From Rhytidiadelphus loreus (Eukaryota; Streptophyta; Bryopsida; Hypnales; Hylocomiaceae), in assembly GCA_947034895.1 (NCBI GenBank), contig OX344764.1, positions 53,921,348 through 53,985,347 on the forward strand: DNA of 64,000 bases, read 5' to 3'. The notes beneath the pieces were generated by a model. It was not told the DNA's origin. It worked only from the letters and a program-made list of their open reading frames with translations, and did not search any database. Within the stretch, counting starts at the first letter, position 1, and each line of letters starts with the position of its first letter. This document shows positions 9,979-19,388 of the stretch, piece after piece. A program made the position numbers and the translations under genes.

Positions 9979-10050
9979 GGTTGGAGCGTCGGCGCCTGCA
10001 GTTTAGACCGTGCGGTCTGAACCGTGGGCAGCATCATCAGCTCGCACGCG
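9979..10050 (+). repeat. Third copy of the exon block
   Basis: GGTTGGAGCGTCGGCGCC and the palindrome at 10002-10021 repeat the block seen at 8610, again at the end of a foldback. Confidence 0.65.
10002..10021. repeat. 20-bp palindrome, copy 10
   Basis: TTTAGACCGTGCGGTCTGAA has two mismatches. It is the last copy seen in the window. Confidence 0.8.
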
Positions 10051-10059
10051 GAGAACTCG

Positions 10060-10535
10060 GAAGGCATTGCTCCTTGCGTTCACAGGAATTGGATGCGCCT
10101 TGCGTTCACGGAATGGCAAGGGCAACGACGGGAGGCGTTGCCATGAACCCCTCCCTCCGTCATCGTTCGAGGTACACCATGAGAGCCACCGTCATGCGTC
10201 GTCCTCCTCCGCGACATCCTTCCGTCTCCGTGGACTTTGACTGCAGCCGCTCTACCATTGTCGGGATGGGGACTATTGTGGATAGGGGGCGTATCGATGC
10301 ACCTGTTCGCTGCTCACAATGCGAGCCCTCAAGTGGGAGTGGAGCAATGATATCCAGCTCTGCTCATTCCTCGAAAAATGCATAACAGCATGTGTTCGAT
10401 GATTGCGCATTGTTGGATATGAATGTTCCACTCCCACTTGAAGGTCCTTGTTCTGAGCAGCCAACAAGTGCGCTGATAGGCACCCTGTTCACAATAGTCC
10501 CCATCCCGGCAATGGTGTCACAATACTTGTCCACC
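10060..10535. repeat. Foldback element C (short or truncated)
   Basis: Same family as A and B, centred near 10385 (GTTGGATAT at 10412 pairs with ATATCCAGC at about 10350). The right arm stops near 10520, where A and B continue, so this copy is truncated. Confidence 0.65.
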
Positions 10536-10797
10536 AACCCCTTCTCTTGGGGCCTCGACATTCATCACAGGCAGACGAAGGTGGGACTCAAAGTGCTCTG
10601 GCTTCGGCTTCGTGGCCCCAAAGGAGGAAGGCCTGGACGTCACCCTGGTGCGATTGTAAATGAGGTTGAGGACTCCGTATATCATAAGGTGGGCTTATCA
10701 GTACCCTACGTGGTCTTTGAGTGCGCTGTTTTGCCCCCCCAAGTTCGGAATTGACCGTTGGCCTTTTTGTACAGGATACTTGCTCTCTCCAACAACA
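10536..10797. other. Spacer without recognisable features
   Basis: About 260 bp between foldback C and the D/E tandem unit. I see no gene or repeat. Confidence 0.4.
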
Positions 10798-11417
10798 AGG
10801 CGATCTAGTTTCCGGGTGTCGACCACGTCCCCACGTTGCTTACACCTCCTCTAGTTTGCAAAACTGTAGATTGTCAGCGGACCACCATTTCACCAACACC
10901 AGCGGGTGTTTATTTGCTATTCATGTCGCTTGTGAGGACCTTACAGGGCATTCGGAGACACGCGGACAAATGCCCGTCAAGTGCGGTGTGGATCCATTCG
11001 GGCGTTGTTATCGTGCTGGCTCGTTCATGGTTGAACTTGCTGACTCGGTGTAGAGCAAAAAAGTAGGGACGCTAGCGGCCCATCTTCTGTCCGAATACCA
11101 ATATGCATAGGGGATTCATGGCACAAGAATCCATGGCCCTGATCTTCGTAGGGTGTCACTTGCATTCAAGGAGCTCCTCGGCGCAAGGAAGGACGACGTT
11201 GTCATGCACATTCTCCTCCTGTTGTTCTAAGGTACTTGGTAGTAGCAACGTCCATCCACCGTCCTTCTCCCGGCATCCGGGGTTTCTGTGGACATGTGCC
11301 AGATGCGGTCTACTATTCTCGGGGCGGTGGATCGGTGTGGGGAGGGTGTCCATCGAAGTATCTATTGACTGCTCATAACTCAAGCCGTCGAGTGCATGTG
11401 TGTCGTCGTAAACCAAC

Positions 11418-11846
11418 TTGGCTCTCACTATGCACCGTGGTATTCGGACGACGGCACATCCGCTTGACGGATTGAGTTATGAGCAGCCAATAGGTACTCC
11501 GATGGGCACTCTCTTCACACCAGTGCACTTCCCGGGAAAAGTCGACCGTTTTTTGTTCTCACCCTTCCAAACTCCGGATGCTAGGACGTGGACGGTGGAT
11601 GGCCGTCGCTGCTACCAAGTTCACTCGAACAACTTGGGGAGAATGTGTATCATAGCGCCGTCCTTCCTTGCGCCCAGGAGCTCCTTGAATGCAAGTGACG
11701 CCCTGTTTGCGAGGTGGGTCTTGGTGTGCTTCATGGGTGACCATGTGTCACCATCTTTCGAGGAAGAAGTTGACTTCCCCTATGAACGTGGATGGGTTGT
11801 GAGTGCTCTTGCTTTTACCTCTCCCGGTCGACCGGTTGAACCATGA
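11418..11846 (+). CDS. Hypothetical ORF in the right arm of foldback D
   Basis: An open frame of about 140 codons starting within the centre of the palindrome. It contains YEQPIGTPMGTLFTPVHF and ends EVDFPYERGWVVSALAF... . The same frame is open in unit E at 12793-13278. The DNA at the 3' end is nearly identical between the two copies, so the shared protein end does not by itself show selection. No domain is recognised. It may be a captured host-gene fragment. Confidence 0.25.
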   Translation: MALTMHRGIRTTAHPLDGLSYEQPIGTPMGTLFTPVHFPGKVDRFLFSPFQTPDARTWTVDGRRCYQVHSNNLGRMCIIAPSFLAPRSSLNASDALFARWVLVCFMGDHVSPSFEEEVDFPYERGWVVSALAFTSPGRPVEP

Positions 11847-11996
11847 TGTATTCGGCAAAGAGGCGACGCCGGAAGTGGTCCATGTGGCAATTGACGAGCA
11901 TTTGTCCAGGAATCTCCGAATGCCCTGTAAAGGCTTCCCGACGACATGATTGGCAAATAGGCGCTTGCTTTTGTTCATGAAGCTCAAGACCCTTCA

Positions 11997-12170
11997 CTAG
12001 AAGAAACTGTGTTAGAATCCCTGAAAACACATCACCTTGTTTTTGTTAAGTTCCCGTTTCAAAACGCAGGCAAAATGCGGAAGTCAAAACATTTTTCTAC
12101 GTTTTGAAACGAGAACTTCACGAAAACAAGGTGACGTGTTTTCAGGGATTCTAACACAGTTTTCTTCTAG
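11997..12170. mobile_element. 174-bp hairpin MITE in unit D
   Basis: CTAGAAGAAA...TTTCTTCTAG: the two halves are almost exact inverted repeats over more than 70 bp, with a loop near 12085. Unit E carries the uninterrupted sequence (CCTTCACTCAAAG at about 13428), giving a paralogous empty site. Imperfect ~8-bp flanks (CCCTTCAC and TGCTTCAT) suggest a target duplication of the hAT type, but this is uncertain. Confidence 0.75.
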
Positions 12171-12227
12171 TGCTTCATTCAAAGTTGTCTGCATGCGGTT
12201 TTGGAGGCGCAATTTGAGAATGTGGAG

Positions 12228-13480
12228 TGGGCGACCTAGTTTCCGGGTGTCAACCACTTCCCCACGTTGCTTACTGCCCCTCTAGTTTGCAAAATTGTAG
12301 ATTGTCAGCGGACCACCATTTCACCAACACCAGCGGGTGTTGATTTGCTATTCATGTCGCTTGTGAGGACCTTGCAGGGCATTCGTACACACGCGGACAA
12401 ATGCTTGTCAAGTGCGGTGTGGATCCATTCTAGCGTTGTTATCGTGTTGGCTCGTTCATGGTTGAACTTGCTGACTGTGTAGAGCAAAAGTAGGGACGCT
12501 CGGCGGCCCATCTTCTGTCCGAACATGAATATGCATAAGGGATTCATGGCACTGGAATCGAGGGCCCTCTTCTTCATAGGGCATCACCGGCATACAAGGT
12601 GCTCATCGGCGCAAGGAAGGACGACGTTGTCATGCAGATTTTCCTCGAGTTGTTCGAGTGTACCTGGTGGGAGCGACCGCCATCTACCTTCCTTCTCCCG
12701 GCATCCGGGGTTTTTGTGGGCATGTGCGAGATGCGGTCTACTATTCTCGGGACGGTGGATCGGTGTGGTGAGGGTGTCGATCGGATTACCTATTGGCTGC
12801 TCATAACTCAAGCCGCCCCGTGGATGCACATGGGTCTTTCATATCCAACTTGGCTCTCAGTGTGCAAGGTTGGATGCGGACGACCCGCCATCCGCTGGAC
12901 GGCTTGAGTTATGAGCAGCCAATAGGTATTCCGATCAACAGCCTCATCACACCGGTGCACTTCCCGAGAAAAGTCGACCGTTTTTGGTTCTCACCCTCAA
13001 AAACTCCGGATGCTAGGACACGGACGGTGGATGGCGATCGCTCCCACCAGGTACACTCGAACTGCTGTCAGAAAATGTGGATGACAACGCCGTCCTTCCT
13101 TGCGTCGATGAGTTCCTTGTATGCCGGCGACGCCCTTTTCGCGAGGTGGGTCCTGTTGTGTTTCAAAGGTGACCATGTGTCAACCTCTTCCGACGAGGAA
13201 GTTGACTTCCCCTATGAACGTGGATGGGTTGTGAGTGCTCTTGCTTTTACCTCTCCCGGTCGACCGGTTGAACCCTGATGTATTTGGCAAAGAGGCGACG
13301 CCGGAAGTGGTCCATGTCGCAATTGACGAGCATTTGTCTGGGAATCTGCGAATGCCCTGTAAAGACTTCCCAACGACATGATTGGCCAATAAGCGCTTGC
13401 TTTTGTTCATGAAGCTCAAGACCCTTCACTCAAAGATGGTTGCATGCGGTTTAGGAGGCGCGACTTGAGAATGCGGAGTG
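12228..13480. repeat. Tandem unit E with foldback centred at 12858
   Basis: A second copy of unit D without the MITE. CTATTGGCTGCTCATAACTC (12791-12810) pairs perfectly with its complement ending at 12924, a 24-bp inner stem in all. D and E share both arms, so they arose by tandem duplication after the foldback had formed. Confidence 0.7.
12793..13278 (+). CDS. Hypothetical ORF in the right arm of foldback E
   Basis: About 160 codons containing YEQPIGIPINSLITPVHF and ending as the unit D frame does. It differs from the D frame mainly in its first two thirds, with substitutions but no frameshift. No domain is recognised. Confidence 0.25.
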   Translation: MAAHNSSRPVDAHGSFISNLALSVQGWMRTTRHPLDGLSYEQPIGIPINSLITPVHFPRKVDRFWFSPSKTPDARTRTVDGDRSHQVHSNCCQKMWMTTPSFLASMSSLYAGDALFARWVLLCFKGDHVSTSSDEEVDFPYERGWVVSALAFTSPGRPVEP

Positions 13481-13680
13481 CAGATTCACCCCTCTGTGTC
13501 GGCGAATGAAAAACGAGTCGTGCGTCCCGGCGTGAACTTAGAATGGTATAGTTCAGATTGTACCTTCCTCCATTTTTGAGTTTGTCCTACAGCACATGGT
13601 CCCCCAAAGTTGGGCGTAAATAGTTTCTTCTTGGACTGCACCTTCTCCCGTAGAAGAGAGCTAGAAATGATGTAAGCGGG
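13481..13680. other. Spacer marking the change from GC-rich to AT-rich DNA
   Basis: Non-coding DNA with no recognised element. Confidence 0.4.
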
Positions 13681-14925
13681 TTGGGATCCCTATGCAAAAT
13701 CCACTATAATTACCCTATTCAATAAAGACTGTCTTCTTTAAACCGAGGCCGCACTTTCATTTGCGCCCCTCTTCTCCCCGTGCATGGCCGCGCATCCCGA
13801 TCCGTGAATTTTTTTCCTCTTGGCCACTTTGCCCCAAACCCAAGTGGCCATGTGATGTGTCTTTGTGATCCCCCCCCCGGGGAGGACACTCCCTATGTTT
13901 TAGCAACCTACGTGCGGCGGAAAAAGTAAAACAAGTAATACACCTTAAAATTTAATTTCTTTTTCAAAAAAAAAATTATAGATAGATTTTACTACTTTAG
14001 AAGTTTATGTTTTGAATTATTGGTATTCTTTTGTGCTAATAGTAATTAGTTATAAATTTTTGAAGAAAAAAGATACATTGTAAAGCTGAAAATAACTTTC
14101 ACACCTCTATATTATATAAGAAAAAAAATTTGAAAAATGAAAAAAAAATTATATAGAATAGCTTTCTATTGAAAGTTTATTTTGGTTGAATATTGATACA
14201 ATAGTCATCTTCATGTGAGCTCTATAAATATTTTAGTTGGAGAACATGCCATTTTAGTTCATTTTTCAACCCTTTCTAGACAATATATCTTATGTTATTT
14301 GGAATTGAATTTTTTGTCAATAGAAACCTTTAGTCATTGTTAAACAAAGCTCAAAATTTTAGAATGAAATTATAGTTTATTCAAGGTGAATTACATGTAT
14401 TACTTTTTCCACCGCCGCACGTGGGTACCCCAAATGTAGTGAGAGTGTCCTCCCCTAGGATCCCCCACAAACTGTAAGAGTCATCCACGCCTCGCACAAC
14501 AAATGGCGCTTAGAGTTGTTTTCCCTCTGCTCCCCGTGCATGGCCACGCATGCAGATCCAGACATTGTTTTTTTCTTGGCCACTTTGCCCAAAACCCGAG
14601 TGGCCAATTGAATGTTATGTGTGTGTGTGTGATCCACCCCAACTGTTGGATGTAAGTGGGTTCGGATCCCTATGCAAAAACCACTATAATTACCCTTACT
14701 ATTGAATGTAGACTGTCTTCTTTACACCGAGGCCGTGCTTTCATTTGCACCGCCCCCTCTTCTCCCGTGCATGGCCACGCATCCAGATCCGTGAATTGTT
14801 TTCCTCTCGGCCACTTTGCCCCACACCCAAGTGGCCATGTGATGTGTCTTTGTGATCCACCCCAAATTGTAAGAGTCATGCACGCCTCGCACAACAAATG
14901 GCGCTTAGAGTTGTTTTGGAACTTT
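13681..14925. repeat. ~270-bp tandem repeats (two complete, one partial)
   Basis: Unit 1 runs 13681-13870 and resumes at 14457-14520 after an insertion. Unit 2 (14520-14647) is partial. Unit 3 is 14650-14925. Shared landmarks are GGATCCCTATGCAAAA, CCGTGCATGGCC.CGCATCC, AAGTGGCCATGTGATGTG and CGCCTCGCACAACAAATGGC. No protein-coding capacity is visible. Confidence 0.75.
13879..14455. mobile_element. 577-bp MITE inserted in a tandem repeat
   Basis: The ends GGGGAGGACACTC and GAGAGTGTCCTCCCC are inverted repeats, and similarity continues inward (GTGCGGCGG.AAAAAGTAA and its complement at the other end). The middle is very AT-rich. The repeat unit at 14650-14925 shows the uninterrupted sequence. 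GATCCCCC lies on both sides and may be the target duplication, suggesting a Mutator-like origin. This is inference. Confidence 0.7.
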
Positions 14926-16062
14926 CTTTCAAGTAGCCCGCTCTAAGAAGGCACGGAATGGATATGATTTCGTCCTGAACTGGACCCCTCCAGCTTTGAT
15001 TGAATCGAGGAAAAGGTGTTTTTATCACAGGAACCCATCATTGTTGCAGGATTTCATCCCCCCGGCTACCATTTTCGGTCGGATTTCATTCAGACTTGGG
15101 AGCTCTGAACCGCCATTTTAATGGAATACCGCCATTTTAACGAAATTCCCCATATTGCCTTAAAAAGAACAGGGTTCTTAACTTGCACATCACTAATGAA
15201 AATGTAATGAATCAAATCTTTTTATGTAGACAAAAACATAATGTTAGCAAAAACATGAACAAAATTAAATCTATTTTGGATTTTTGCAATGTTTTTTGTA
15301 CTGCCTGCCGAGTTTAGTTCTAGGTATTTTGTGGCGTAACTTTTGCTTCCGGACACCAATTGAAATAAAAATTATATTCCCTCAAAGCTTATCAGATTTT
15401 CTCTTTTCACAAAAAATTTCAAAAAATTAGGGTACAATTTCAACCCATAGAAACTTGCCCAAATTCCAAATTGTCTCTAGAGGGGACAATGGGACTTAAG
15501 GGGTTCATCATGTTCACTTTTTCTGTTTATGGAACTAAAATGATAACAATTACAATCTTCCATGAAATGAATTGAGATAATGAGATTGCTTACAATGATA
15601 TACTATTTTGAATTCTAAGTAATAAAATTTAAAGTTTACAGTTGAATTAATTTTAGAAGCTTAAATGTCAATGCAAATGACAATGTCAAAGTGAACTTCA
15701 ACTTTAATAGCTCTTTGATAATAAGCTTCATACAATCAGTTGTACCACATATTTGATTTTGTTCGAACATAGTGAAGTCTTTGGAGTAGAAAATAATGTA
15801 GAATATGTTTCAAAAATGAAGGCACTGTAATATTCTCGGTAATATTGCAATACAAATGTGTAGCATACAATCATAGAAGGCTCGAAGTTGGCCTATGTGG
15901 AACAAAACAAAAAGACTGAGAGCTACACACTTCTACCATATATAATACGCTTCTATATACTAGGGGTTTGACATTATATATCCTTGGACGTAAACCAAGT
16001 AACCAAAGGAGAAATGAAGTCCATCATTAAATTCTCAGACGTCAAATCCATTTGGATTGTTT
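14926..16062. other. Non-coding AT-rich stretch
   Basis: I see no gene. The only structure is a short duplication of ACCGCCATTTTAA near 15110-15147. Confidence 0.45.
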
Positions 16063-18543
16063 TTACTTCTTAGAAGAACTTGCTTCACCATGTGAAGGTT
16101 GAAGTGCCTCTTGAAGGACTATCTTCTTCTTTGCACGAGTTCGTGAAGCTGGCCCTTCCGCATTCAAAATGAATTCCAGGACGTTGGAATCTTGGAGAGC
16201 TTGTAGGGTCCTTGTGGTTTGTGGAGAATGTGCTTCCAAAAGATAGTCCAATGCTTGACTTTGGTAATAAGGTCCATACGTAGAGTCCATGCAAGCCATG
16301 TTAGTCATGTCTTCAAGAGAGGCAAATTGATTGCGATCGGGTCCCCTTTTACCTTCATTATCCCAACGGTGTCCTTCCGGATGAGGACCCCATTTGAATT
16401 CTCCCGAGCTCTTCTCGAAGTATCCACCAAGGCATTGGTAGAAGAATGCCCTTCTCCCTTCATTGTGTGGACATTTTCCCATCAACTTCGGTGCCACTTT
16501 GACAATCTCCGCCGGGTCAGTTTCCCAGTTCAATTGAGAGCTACTAGGTGCCTTTTCATCATCATGTAGCCCTTGACGCCAGCTCCAAACGAGGTCACAA
16601 CCCTACAGTGTCGTATTAGTCGTCGTTTCAACGCTATGTTCCCAAGAAGGTGACATGTACGTCATCAAGTTGAACATGGCATACAAGCGATCATGGAATG
16701 GTGCTGAACAAAGTACACAACGTCGTCTAATGAGGCATCCCATAAGGAGGCATTGAGGATGGTACAGATGTGCACATGACCCGAGAGCCCAACCACCTTC
16801 AGGGCCAAATTGCTCTTGACAAATGGGGCATTTTGTATGGTCGAGTACGAAAGCTGCAGGTTGTGGCCATAGTAGCTTTTGGTCCTTCACCTCCATGTGA
16901 CTAGACATTTGCTTTGCATGGTCCCAGCCCTGTTGTGCCCAATCTATAATATTTGTGTCTGCCAACATCGGCATGTTTTCAGGAAACATGTCATCTAAGA
17001 GTGCCCAAGATGTGAGTCCATTCTCACGTTTAGGTAAAGCTGCAACAAAATTCTTTGAAACCTTATCTAATTCCTTGGCTATTTGCTGCGATTTGTCCAC
17101 GGAGAGAATGCAAGCCACCTTCCAATGGTAGTACGTGGCAACCAATTGATCCAACCGTTGTTGAAGCTTTTCGTTCTGCTTTTTAAGGTCTCTTTCTTTG
17201 TCACTTTGCCTTGATTGTTGAACTGTTGGAAATGAGAGTGAATCTTGGGTCCCATGAATATCGTTCGTGTCAGTGGTCGTGTCTCCGCCAATCGTAGTGA
17301 GGAACGCACTTCGATTATTTTGCAAAACCTTAGCACGCTTGGAAGGTGGTGGATGGCAAGGAACATCGTCGGTAAGGTCCCCCACAACTTTGTCTAGATG
17401 ATGTGGATCATGGTCAACAAAAGCCTCATCCATATCTGACAAAGTGAAAGCGCCAGCCTGATTTTCTCGCAGGGCTTGAAGCTCGGTAGATTGTCGTGCA
17501 ATGAGAGCATCTTTCAGTTGGCACTGTCCTTACAATTTCTTCAAGTCACTTTCCAATGAAGCAATCTTGTTGTCTTTGATCTGTATGAGGTTTTGAGCCT
17601 TTGCTAGGGTCAGAGTGTTGTGACCTACATCCACTCGGGATTGAAGAGTTGGTGCACCAACAATTGTTTCACTGGGCCCTTCATCGTTGCAACTGAATTC
17701 GAAGACATCACTTGGATTCTGTGCAGGCAATGGTGGATTCGAAGCTGATGGAGAAGCCCCTTGTGGTCAAATTCGTGTAGTGGAACGTCGCACTCTTGAC
17801 GATTGTCTCGATTTACATCCCCGTGATGTTCCGACGCCGTGGATAATTTCATTCTGATTTGGGGGGAGGCCGATAGGTAGTTCCGTGGCTCGTTCTACCC
17901 GAAGCACCCGCGTACCATCTGAATTGTCATCCTCTTCTGATGACTCTGTGTCAATTTCAACCTGGGCCTGATTCCTAGGAACACTTCGAAAAGGACCCAA
18001 TCCACCCTCTGGAAAAAGGAGAATTCCTTTTGGTATGCACCCGTCCGCTGGACGTTTTACGTGAGGACTAGATTTGATCGTGCTCCAGTCGACTTCTTTC
18101 TTCAATGCCACTTCAGCATAGGCTCCTCTGGCAAGGAAAAGAGGGGCCTCATTCCTTTCTACAGAGGCCGTATTGTAGAGAGCTTGCCACAATTCAATGC
18201 ACATGTTCACGAATATTTCATTCTCACAGAACTTCAAGTTCGCCTTGTTGGTGTGTCGATGATGATGATGACGCCATGCTGGAAAGAACTTGCTGATGTG
18301 GCACCACTCAATGTAATCTTCGCAAGTTTGTATTGACCATGGCTCAGGCTCCTCGTTCCACCCCTTGAAAGCAATGTGGTCAGCACTATTCAACACATGC
18401 AATCGCTTTCGGTGACAAGTACCCCTACGCTTCCATTCCTTGTCTTTTTTAATCTTTCGCAATCCCAAACCACGACGTGGACGTGGAGCCGGTGGAGGGG
18501 CTTCAGCAAGAAATTCTCCAGTGGTATTGTCTCCACTAGCCAT
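16063..18543 (-). pseudogene. RING-H2-type zinc finger protein, single frame with three in-frame stops
   Basis: One minus-strand frame runs from ATG at 18543 (MASGDNTTGEF) to TAA at 16063-16065, about 826 codons. It is interrupted by TGA (17767-17769), TAA (17530-17532) and TAG (16603-16605) but has no frameshift. Parts in order: an acidic/basic N-terminus; a His-rich patch (WRHHHHRHTNK); a serine/acidic region; a coiled-coil segment around 17200; and a RING-like finger at about 16830-16708, C-P-I-C ... C-A-H-L-Y-H-P-Q-C ... C-V-L-C, with the normal C/H ligand order. RING proteins of this kind are usually E3 ubiquitin ligases. The last ~155 codons after the TAG are Ser/Lys-rich at the end. 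Three different stops without indels suggest point decay of a once intact gene, possibly a repeat-family gene. Confidence 0.65.
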
Positions 18544-18735
18544 GGTGGGTTGTTGAAATGAAGGTCCTAAAAAATGTAGAGGGATTGTTGAAATCAAACC
18601 ACTAGAAAAAGAACCTTGGATGAAAGTAGTCAAATAGTAAATTTTCAACACCAAATGCTTATGCATGTAGCCAGAAAGGGATACAAGCCAAGAAGCCTTA
18701 GTGATGAACATGGGAGAATGAAGATTCGGCGACTT

Positions 18736-18745
18736 CATATATAGG
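18736..18745 (-). promoter_or_regulatory. Possible TATA box of the RING gene
   Basis: On the minus strand the sequence reads CCTATATATG about 190 bases upstream of the ATG at 18543, a plausible distance for a TATA element plus a 5' leader. Confidence 0.3.
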
Positions 18746-18783
18746 CGAACCCGGGTGTGGATGCAAAATGGGTGCGTGCGGGT

Positions 18784-18940
18784 CACGTAGGCGACCAGCG
18801 GTTCTGGAGGGGCGACCAGCGGTCCTGGGGGGCGACTGCGGGTCCTGGAGGGGGCGACTGCGGGTCCTGGAGGGGCGACCGCGGGTCCTGGGGGGCGACC
18901 GTAGGTCCTGGGGGGCGACCGTAGGTCCTGGGGGGGCGCG
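18784..18940 (+). repeat. GC-rich minisatellite, unit GGCGACCGCGGGTCCTGG(A/G)G
   Basis: About eight degenerate 18-21-bp units with GGCGAC and GGTCCTGG landmarks. It lies upstream of the RING gene. Confidence 0.8.
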
Positions 18941-19021
18941 TGCAAGTGACGAAGGGCGAGTGCGGGTCTTGGATGAGGGCAAGTGCGCCGACGGGTGCGG
19001 GTATCGGCGACCGCGACCTAG

Positions 19022-19217
19022 TACCCGTGTTCGCCTAAGACCTGTAGTCGCCCCATACCCGCAGTCGCCCCTACCCGAAGTCGCCCCGGACCCGCGGTCG
19101 CCTCACACCCGAAGTCGCCCCCACCCGAAGTCGCCCCACCCGAAGTCGCCCTCACCCGAGGTCGCCCCACCCGAAGTCGCCCCCTACCCGAAGTCGCCCT
19201 CACCCGAGGTCGCCCTA
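19022..19217 (-). repeat. Oppositely oriented relative of the preceding minisatellite
   Basis: Units ACCCGAAGTCGCCCC are the reverse complement of GGGGCGACTTCGGGT, related to the repeat at 18784. Together with the intervening ~80 bp they form a large GC-rich inverted structure. Confidence 0.75.
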
Positions 19218-19388
19218 CATTTGCCACGTGGCTGCCACATGGCAGCCAGGTAAACCTAGGTAAATGGGGGGTAAATTCCAGAAAAGTCAAAGGGTAAAGT
19301 TGACTCTATTAGACGGATGGGCCCCTCTACTAGACGTCTTCGACGTCGAGTTTGTCGAGTTGTCGAGTTGTCCGGGTAGACAACCTTG

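Larger units (their letters stand above)
10798..12227. repeat. Tandem unit D with foldback centred at 11428
   Basis: The unit starts GATCTAGTTTCCGGGTGTC and recurs at about 12233. Inside, CTCATAACTCAA (11372) pairs with TTGAGTTATGAG (11472). The outer parts also pair: the TTCACCAACACCAGCGGGTG region near 10890 resembles, in reverse, the TTGGCAAATAGGCGCTTGC end near 11960. The family is related to A-C (shared TTTCACCAACRCCAG start) but clearly diverged. Confidence 0.7.

Noticed and set aside
7692..10561. Many 60-240-codon frames in both directions within foldbacks A-C
   Set aside because: They arise because the sequence is palindromic and GC-rich. They change frame between copies and match no family.
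18544..18945. Extension of the RING gene frame upstream through the minisatellite (Pro/Arg-rich repeats)
   Set aside because: The stretch is repeat-encoded (unit translates as PRTRGRP-like), lies upstream of a good ATG, and overlaps a probable TATA box.
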